From positions 15,086,147 through 15,150,146 of the forward strand of contig NC_058518.1 of the NCBI RefSeq assembly GCF_904849725.1: a stretch of 64,000 nucleotides of DNA. The letters run 5' to 3'. Shown piece after piece: positions 56,700 to 64,000 of this stretch (positions within the stretch are counted from its first letter, which is position 1; the number at the start of each line of letters is the position of its first letter). The stretch comes from Hordeum vulgare subsp. vulgare. Taxonomy: Eukaryota > Streptophyta > Magnoliopsida > Poales > Poaceae. The notes beneath the pieces were generated by a model, which saw only the letters and a list, made by a program, of their open reading frames with translations, made no database searches and was not told the DNA's origin. The position numbers and the translations under genes were made by a program.

Positions 56700-58318
56700 T
56701 AGCAAATTTTCTCAAATGGATGACCTAAGGTTTATCAATCCGTGGAAGACGTAGGATGAATATGATATCTCTAAAACAACCCTGCAGCCAAATATAAAAA
56801 ATCTCTTGTGTCCCCAACACACCCAATACAATTGCTAATTGTATAGGTGCACTAGTTCTGCGAAGAGATGGTGATACAAGTGTAGTAATGATAGTAGATA
56901 TTGCTTTTTTTAATAGTAACAATAAAAACAGCAAGGTAGCAAGTAACAAAAGTGAGGACAAACGGTATTGCAATGCTTGAAAATGAGGCCTAGGGTCCGT
57001 ACTTTCGCAGATGCAATCTCTCAACAATGCAAATATAACTAAATCACATAACAATCCCTCAACGTGCGATAAAGAATCACTCTGAAGTTCTTATCCAGAG
57101 GAGAACATAAGAAGGAATTGTTTGTAGGGTACGAAACCACCTCAAAGTTATTCTTTTCAATCAATCTTTCCAAGAGTTCATACTAAAATAACAAGTTATC
57201 CTTTACGATCGATCTATTCAAGAGTTCATACTGAAATAACACCATTGATACATATCAATCAATCCTAATGTCACCTAGATACTCCAATGCCACCTCAAAT
57301 ATTCGTGGGCTAATTATACAACATTCATCAAACAATTTCAGATTCTTCATATTCAATCCAACACAAAGAACTTCAAGGAGCACCCCAAGATTTCTATCGG
57401 AGAACATAGAATGAAATGTGCAATCAACCATTATGCCTAGATCCCCAAGGTCACCGGAATCCGCAAGTTGATGCCACAACATATATCAAGTGAATCACTT
57501 GAATATCCCAATGTCACTACAGGTATCCGCATGCAAGACATACATCATGTGCTCTCAAACATGAATATTCAATCCAACATAACAAGATCTTAAAATGAAA
57601 GATTCAATTCATCACAACAATAGCATGGGACAAACACCATATGATCAAACTACATTAACAAGGTTCGTGATATATCAAGATCATGACACTCAAGAACATG
57701 AGAGAGAGAGAGAAAGAGAGAGATTAAACACATAGCTACTGGTACAAACCCTCAGCCCCGAGGGTGGACTACTCCCTCCTCATCATGGCCTCCATTGGGA
57801 TGATGCAGATGGCCACCGGAGATTATCTCCCCCTCCGGCAGGGTGCCGGAACGGGCTCCCGATTGCCTTTTCATGGCTATAGAGGCTTGCGACGGCAGAA
57901 CTTCTAATCGAGGATTATTTCTGGAGGCTTCTCTATTTATAGGAATTTCTAGCATTGGAATTACGCCAAGATGGGCCATGAGGTGCCCACTAGGTACCAG
58001 GCCACGCTAGGGGGGCAGGCGCGCCCTGGTGCCTAGTGGGCAGCCTGGGCCTCCTTTGGTTGGCCTCCTTTGTCCTTTGGATGTCTTCTGGGCAGAAAAA
58101 AATCTCCAAAGAGTTTAATGACATTTGGACTCCGTTTGATATTGATTTTCTGCGAAGTAAAAAACAAACAAAAAACAGCAACTGGCACTGGGCACTATGT
58201 CAATAGGTTAGTCACAAAAAATGATATAAATATGCTATAAAATGATTGCAAAACATTCAAGAATGATAATATAACAGCACGGGACAATAAAAAATTATAG
58301 ATAGTTGGAGACGTATTA
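56700..58318 (-). mobile_element. Gypsy-type LTR (about 1.6 kb), possibly solo
   Basis: On the minus strand it begins TAATACGTCTCCAACTATCT at 58318, a TGATACGTCTCC-type start with one change. It passes through the LTR pattern GCCTCTATAGCCATGAAAAG, CACCCTGCCGGAGG and CCCTCGGGGCTGAGGG, and ends near TTTGCTACTGTCG (about 56696). Phrases on the plus strand such as GGATGACCTAAGGTTTATCA and AGTTCTGCGAAGAGATGGTG are ones I recall from Triticeae gypsy LTRs. No internal gag-pol lies beside it. The left boundary is approximate, and no target duplication was established. Confidence 0.65.
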
Positions 58319-59365
58319 GGGCCAGGCATTGAAGAGGCGGAAGCGGCACCATGGCAGTAAAGGAGACATGGTGGAGCAGGGGGCACCGTGGCGGCAGTCG
58401 GGGAAGCAGATCGATGGGTTGCGGCTCCATGGATCGTGCCCTCCTTCTGTGATGGATTGAGGATGTACGTAGTATCTTTATTTGTGGCTCGGATAGATTA
58501 CATGGACGGGGCAACTTTGTTGGCGGCATCCCTTGCTATGGATCCTGACATTGCTGATGCACGAGCGGCCAGCGTGTCGTTGAGCAAGCCCTAGGCAGGG
58601 GAGAGGGGGAGGAGTTGAGTGGGGGAGGAAGAATCATGCAGCGTCCGTGTGACCTCCCTCGATAGGAAAGGATTAGAAAACCGTCAGATAAAAATCAGTC
58701 GGGTTTAGTTGGAAAGAAAATCGATCGAGGCATGGCTAGCATTGAAAAAATCAGTGGGGGCATTCGATCAATAGGAGCGTGGGGTACGAAGGAACAACGT
58801 ACCAACTCCTCCTTTAGGAGTAGAGGTATGTGGGTTTTATAAGATTGTATCACGAGGAGAGAAAAAGAAATAAAAAAGAGGCATGACACGTGTCTTTGGC
58901 TAAAGTTTTCACGTGTGTGTGTTTATCATGATTTGATGTAATCAATCAATAGGCGGAATTCCAACATCCATCGAGGTTAGCCAATTACCAAAGGCCAATT
59001 TGATCCCATCCTGCATAATGTGTGCAAGTAGTGCATTTTGGTCTTGATGATGGGTGTAAATAGCTGGAAATGCAATGGACAAATTTTCTGATAGTGACCA
59101 CCTGTCAAGCTAAAACAAAGTTTATTTGCCATCACCTAGGGTACATTGTGAAATTTATGAGACTGGGAAGTTGTTTGTGGACTAATCTAGCAAGGAAGGA
59201 GGCATTTTTTGACACTTGTAACGGTGATCTGTGAAGTATCCAATCTTTCCATGGTAGGTTTGATGAGTAGGAACTTGTTAGATTTTCTCTATCACCTTCA
59301 TACATAGCCATCCATACAAGGGGCTATGACTTGCAGAATACAAGCAAGGTGAAGATTATTGAAGT
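58319..59365. other. No supported gene
   Basis: A short GC-rich stretch (58320-58620) has small frames without domains; the rest is AT-rich. Nothing is supported. Confidence 0.4.
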
Positions 59366-59369
59366 TAGT

Positions 59370-59840
59370 AGTCTGATAGGAATGAGAGTTCAAGGAACAA
59401 AAACTGCCTATGTGGGATGTATTGACTGAGATACAGGTGATCCACCAGCACTGTGTAGTTTAGAGAATCTAGTGTTGATGCATAACAGTACTACCTAGAT
59501 TTTAGGCAACACTACTACAGTAACCATGCCGGGGTAAACAAGGGTTTGTTTCGTTCTATTTAGGAGCATTTGCAAAGAACATGCCAGATTCTCGTTTGCA
59601 TGCCTTATTTATTGGCCTCTAAGTTTTTTAGTCACACCAACTTAAAGAGATGGTTTGTGGTCTGCAATATTTTACTTGTGTACTTATTTTGCCAAAAAAG
59701 TGAGGATTGTCTTTGGTCGACACTGTAAGATCACCTCCAACGACACATCAAACAGAGCTTCATCTTGTTTCAGTCCCATTCACACATGAATCGTTAATTC
59801 TCACAACAAATGAACTTATGATATAAAGTTTGAAGAAGTC
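59370..59840. repeat. Dispersed copy of the B3-gene flank segment
   Basis: GGTGATCCACCAGCACT (59427) matches 51985. ACAGTAACCATGCCGG and TTTAGGAGCATTTGCAAA match 22840-22895. ACCAACTTAAAGAG, GTCCCATTCACAC and CACAACAAATGAACTTATGATAT match 28520-28700. It links the otherwise separate flank pieces into one longer original segment. Confidence 0.6.
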
Positions 59841-60119
59841 ATATAGTCCATGTTTTTTTTATGAGTGTTAGATGAGAAAAAGACACATTTTGTGTTCATG
59901 CCTTGCTCTGCCTTCTAGGGCAAGTGTAAGTTAAGATACATTTAAAAGGTTGCGGTGTTTTAGGACACCAACCGACGAGATTATGTCACTTGAAATATTT
60001 TACTTCTCTATTTCTACGGAAAAGTTATGAGTGCCAGAGCATCACTTTTTCTGCTTCACGTACTTGCTTGTCCTTCATGTCAAGAACCGAGACATGTATT
60101 ATCTGTATAGAAGCGGTTG

Positions 60120-60828
60120 TTTAGGGTAGTAACCAAGAAACAAAAAAAGTCTCAACAAAGTACATTATCCTCATAAAGGACATATACGGTAATGTCATGA
60201 CAAGTGTGGAACAAATGATGGTGACAATGGTAACTTCACAATTAAAATAGGACTGCACCATGGGCCGGCTTTGAGCCCTTATATTTTTCTTTCGTGATGG
60301 GTGGGGACACAAGGGACACAGAAGAAGTAATCTAATGGTGTATTCTCTTTGTGGATGATGTGGTATTAGTCGATGATAGATGGACGGTGGTTAATAGAAA
60401 ATTAGAGCTATGAAGAAAAACCTTGCAATCAAAATGTTTTAGGCTTAGTAGACCTAAAATCAAAAGCACACGAGGTGCGATTTCATTACTATTAGGCACA
60501 AGGAGGAGGAGCTTATCCTTGATGGGCAGGTGGTACCTTAGAAAGACACCTTTCATTATTTGATGTCAATGCTACAGAAAGATGGGATATCGATGAAGAT
60601 GTGAACCATCAAATCAAAGTTGGATGGATGAAGTAACACCAAGCTTATGGATTTGTTTGTGACAAGAGTGCCACAAAATATATCAGTCATAGGACAACAA
60701 TTCAACCCGCAATGTTATATGGTGTTGAGTGTTGTCCAACTAAAAGGTGATGTATTCAACACTTAGGTCTAATGTAGATGTGCATGTTGAGATGGATGTA
60801 TAGCCATACAGGCAAGGATCGAGATATA
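60120..60828 (+). pseudogene. LINE reverse transcriptase remnant
   Basis: Conceptual reading in shifting plus-strand frames gives STKYIILIKDIYGNVMTSV, GLHHGPALSP, ILFVDDVVLVDD (the RT FADD-type box) and then GDIDEDVN-like and IQPAMLYGVEC, followed by MLRWM. This is the order found in plant non-LTR retrotransposon RT. Many stops and shifts make it long dead. It is truncated at 60828 by the CACTA terminus. Confidence 0.75.
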
Positions 60829-60980
60829 CACTAGTAGAAAACATGGCTTTGGTTCTAGCCGGATAGGAGAATTAGTCCCGGTCGCGTTATGAATCGGGAC
60901 TAATGAGAGCATTAGTCCCGGTTCGAGTGGTTGGGACGCCGGACGGGGCTCGGCACGCATCAGTCCCGGTTTGGATGGGA

Positions 60981-61078
60981 CATTTAGTCCCGGTTGGAGA
61001 CACCAACTCGGACTAAAGGGGTTGCAGCAGGTCCCACACCCTTTAGTCCTGGTTGGTGTCTCCAACCGGGACTAAATG
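60981..61078. other. Near-perfect 40-bp inverted repeat (hairpin)
   Basis: The arm 60981-61020 (CATTTAGTCCCGGTTGGAGA...) pairs with 61039-61078 at 38 of 40 positions, with an 18-base loop. It lies between the CACTA terminus and the TATA box, in the sub-terminal repeat zone where transposase would bind. Confidence 0.9.
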
Positions 61079-61125
61079 TTCGTCTTCAGTCCCGGTTTTA
61101 TACCCCAGCCAGACTAAAAGTTTGC

Positions 61126-61140
61126 CTATATATACACTCG
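61126..61140 (+). promoter_or_regulatory. Likely TATA promoter of the CACTA small-ORF gene
   Basis: CTATATATACACTCG follows the hairpin zone and precedes a pyrimidine-rich leader (CCTTTCCTTTGTTTTTTCC). It is the only strong TATA box in the CACTA left end, but transcription is not shown by sequence alone. Confidence 0.45.
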
Positions 61141-61639
61141 CCCCTGCCAGTCCTTTCCTTTGTTTTTTCCTCAAAGAAGGTGGGAGGTGTGTGCTAGTTT
61201 GTTTTCCTTTCCTATGCACAAGAGGTGTTCGATGAAATGCCTGAGAGAATGATGTAATTGATATGAGGTGGCCGAGACACACTAAAGCTTTATCCTATTT
61301 CTTCTCCTCTGCTCTTCCTCCAAGTTCTCGTCCCCGCCGTCACCGTCATCGGTCGCCCGCGCCAACCTCGTCGCTGGCACCACCGTGGTGAGCCTCTTGT
61401 TCTTATCTCTTTTAAAAAATATATCTTTCTTGTATGATTCAGATATAGTTACTTATATAATTTTCTTACTTGTATTATTGTTTGTTATTATATAGCGCCA
61501 TGGTTTTGATATCCGACTCCGTCGGCTCTAGTCCGATCTATGATTTGGATGTGCTATATTATCTTTTATAACTATTTGTTTCATTTGGTGTTTATGATAA
61601 TTATGCCGACCAACTTTGCATAGATATTTTTACGTAGGA

Positions 61640-63764
61640 GGTATGTGAACCGGAAATTTCAATCGATCCTCTTCTCGAGAGGTTAAATTTAGTTGAAAAA
61701 ACTATTATTTGAAAGAAAAGTTGAAAAGAATTGAAGAAGAGAAGATGAAAGTGGAGTTGCATGTTGTGTTTGGGAAACGTCGCATGGGAAACAAAAATTT
61801 TCCTACGCGCACGAAGACCTATCATGGTGATGTCCATCTATGAGAGGGGATGAGTGATCTACGTACCCTTGTAGACCGTACAGCAGAAGCGTTAGTGAAC
61901 GCGGTTGATGTAGTGGAACGTCCTCACGTCCCTCGATCCGCCCCGGAACAATCCCGCGATCAGTCCCACGATCTAGTACCGAACGGACGGCACCTCCGCG
62001 TTCAGCACACGTACAGCTCGACGATGATCTCGGCCTTCTTGATCCAGCAAGAGAGACAGAGGGGTAGAAGAGTTCTCCGGCAGCGTGATGGCACTCCGGA
62101 GGTTGGTGATGACCTTGTCTCAGCAGGGCTCCGCCCGAGCTCCGTAGAAACGCGATCTAGAGGAAAAACCGTGGAGGTATGTGGTCGGGCTGCCGTGGAA
62201 AAGTCGTCTCAAATCAGCCCTAAAACCTCCGTATATATAGGTGGGAGGGAGGGGGCCTTGCCTTGGGGCTCAAGGAGCCCCAAGGGGGTCGGCCGAGCCA
62301 AAGGGGGGAAGGACTCCCCCCCAAACCGAGTCCAACTTGGTTTGGTGGGAGGAGTCCTTCTCTCCTTTCCCACCTCCTCTTTTTTTTTCTCTTTGATTTT
62401 TCTATCTCTTGCGCATAGACCCCTCTTGGGCTGTCCCACCAGCCCACTAAGGGCTGGTGCGCCACCCTCAAGGTCTATGGGCTTCCTTGGGGTGGGTTGC
62501 CCCCCCCCCCGGTGAACTCCCGGAACCCATTCTTCATTCCCGGTACATTCCCGGTAACTCCGAAAACCTTCCGATAATCAAATGAGGTCATCCTATATAT
62601 CAATCTTCGTTTCCGGACCATTCCGGAAACCCTCGTGACGTCCGTGATCCCATCCGGGACTCCGAACAACATTCGGTAACCAACCATATAACTCAAATAC
62701 GCATAAAACAACGCCGAACCTTAAGTGTGCAGACCCTACGGGTTCGAGAACTATGTAGACATGACCCGAGAGACTCCTCGGTCAATATCCAATAGCGGGA
62801 CCTGGATGCCCATATTGGATCCTACATATTCTACGAAGATCTTATCGTTTGAACCTCAGTGCCAAGGATTCATATAATCCCGTATGTCATTCCCTTTGTC
62901 CTTCGATATGTTACTTGCCCGAGATTCGATCGTCGGTATCCGCATACCTATTTCAATCTCGTTTACCGGCAAGTCTGTTTACTCGTTCCATAATACAAGA
63001 TCCCGCAACTTACACTAAGTCACTTTGCTTGCAAGGCCTGTGTGTGATGTTGTATTACCAAGTGGGCCCCGAGATACCTCTCCGTCATACGGAGTGACAA
63101 ATCCCAGTCTTGATCCATACTAACTCAACTAACACCTTCGAAGATACCTGTAGAGCATCTTTATAGTCACCCAGTTACGTTGCGACGTTTGATACACACA
63201 AAGTATTCCTCCGGTGTCAGTGAGTTATATGATCTCATGGTCATAGGAATAAATACTTGACACGCAGAAAACAGTAGCAACAAAATGACACGATCAACAT
63301 GCTACGTCTATTAGTTTGGGTCTAGTCCATCACGTGATTCTCCTAATGACGTGATCCAGTTATCAAGCAACAACACCTTGTTCATAATCAGAAGACACTG
63401 ACTATCTTTGATCAACTGGCTAGCCAACTAGAGGCTTGCTAGGGACGGTGTTTTGTCTATGTATCCACACATGTAAATGAGTCTTCATTCAATACAATTA
63501 TAGCATGGATAATAAACGATTATCTTGATACAGGAATTATAATAATAACTATATTTATCATTGCCTCTAGGGCATAATTCCAACATGTTGCCGATGTCGT
63601 CGATCTACACAACATCCATATGGATGCAATGCGCTTGAAGATTAAATTTTTTTAGAAAATATGTCATTGATAAAGAGGCTTGGTATCATTATGTTGTTGG
63701 ATCAATTGTTACCTTAGTTGCAATTTCGCTCGCATTTGTTGTTACATTTAAATGTTTTACGTAG
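61640..63764 (+). pseudogene. CACTA-linked coiled-coil plus transmembrane small ORF, split by a solo LTR
   Basis: The 5' part (61640-61766) encodes RLNLVEK, then after a one-base shift YYLKEKLKRIEEEKMKVELH, a Lys/Glu coiled coil. The 3' part (63590-63764) encodes ADVVDLHNIHMDAMRLKIK, then after another shift YVIDKEAWYHYVVGSIVTLV and AISLAFVVTFKCF with a stop at 63762-63764. The last part is one transmembrane segment near the C-terminus. The pieces join when the LTR and one TGTTG copy are set aside. I recall similar small proteins near Triticeae CACTA ends; their function is unknown. Two frameshifts plus the LTR make this copy inactive. Confidence 0.55.
61767..63585 (-). mobile_element. Solo Angela/WIS-type LTR (1819 bp)
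   Basis: The ends TGTTTGGGAAACGTCGCATGG (plus strand, left) and GGCATAATTCCAACA (right) and the full body match the LTRs of the Copia at 36693-45620. TGTTG target duplications lie at 61762-61766 and 63586-63590, with no internal region. It therefore arose by recombination between the two LTRs of one element. Frames inside it (for example 61850-62515) recur in all LTR copies and are not genes. Confidence 0.93.
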
Positions 63765-64000
63765 TTGTATGTTAGTTTCAATGTATGTTTTAGATGCTCT
63801 AGATAGTAATTGTGTGTTGTCTTATGAGAACTATGTATGAACTTTATGTATTTATTTTTGTAGTAATAACATTTGATCACTACTGTACTTTGGTCTTAAT
63901 GTGATGAACTTGTATTAATTTGGTCATTTCTCTATTCATGATGTTCTGTAATGGTTTTTGATATACTTAATTATATAATGCGGATGAACCAGCGATGGAT
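63765..64000. other. CACTA sequence after the small ORF
   Basis: AT-rich, likely untranslated, continuing past the window edge. No further feature is seen. Confidence 0.4.

Larger units (their letters stand above)
60829..64000 (+). mobile_element. CACTA element, left end, running off the window
   Basis: It starts CACTAGTAGAAAACATGGCT at 60829, preceded by ATA. Sub-terminal TTAGTCCCGGTT words occur at least six times in both orientations (60880-61095). They are followed by a TATA box (CTATATATACACTCG, 61126-61140), a leader with a GT-bounded intron-like region (about 61388) and fragments of a small coiled-coil/membrane protein ORF. A solo LTR (61767-63585) is inserted. The other terminus lies beyond 64000. 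Confidence 0.75.

Noticed and set aside
61850..62515. 221-codon plus-strand ORF
   Set aside because: Antisense frame of an Angela/WIS-type LTR; shortened versions occur in the LTRs at 36693 and 43805.

Overview
The window looks like nuclear DNA of a grass of the wheat group (Triticeae). The evidence is the content: Copia elements with Angela/WIS/BARE-like LTRs, Triticeae-style gypsy LTRs with a TGGCGCC primer site, CACTA elements with CACTA(G/C)TAG ends, Stowaway, hAT, Harbinger and Mutator MITEs, and plant genes with GT-AG introns. No bacterial-type operon, rRNA gene or CRISPR array is present. Most of the window is nested transposons, as expected for such a genome.

Layout. 1-3.2 kb: a 128-bp tandem repeat, then an array of about 22 imperfect palindromes split by a foldback (Mutator-like) element. 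4.6-8.1 kb: the only host-like gene that reads intact, a seven-exon model joining a plant-mobile-domain-like (PMD-like) region to a C-terminal B3 DNA-binding domain. 8-21 kb: degenerate extra copies of the last exon and 3' flank of this gene, broken up by a non-LTR-type insertion with a tRNA-like head, a complete Copia element (11226-17992, target duplication GGTAC), a short LTR-like segment and a hAT MITE. 21-28.5 kb: Harbinger-like and Mutator MITEs, a roughly 112-bp tandem array and an AT-rich minisatellite.

29-47.3 kb: a deep nest. A CACTA transposase fragment abuts a deleted gypsy element. That gypsy carries a truncated Angela-type LTR and itself abuts a second Angela-type LTR. The second LTR is split by a 2.0-kb Harbinger, which is split by an 8.9-kb Copia element (36693-45620, target duplication AATAT). 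47.3-50.4 kb: the 3' part of a CACTA element carrying a multi-exon gene that resembles plant B3-like proteins. 51-60 kb: further pieces of the B3-gene flank, a CACTA fragment with a nested MITE, a gypsy LTR and a dead LINE reverse transcriptase. 60.8-64 kb: the start of another CACTA with a near-perfect hairpin, a TATA box and a coiled-coil/transmembrane small ORF split by a solo LTR (61767-63585, target duplication TGTTG).

How it works together: the autonomous-type elements seen here are broken by stops, frameshifts or deletions. The PMD-B3 gene is the best candidate for a functional host gene. The duplicated B3 exons serve as internal empty-site controls that date and confirm the insertions. 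The CACTA-carried B3-like gene and the CACTA small coiled-coil/membrane ORF are the least conventional items. Family names are from memory of Triticeae elements; no database was searched.
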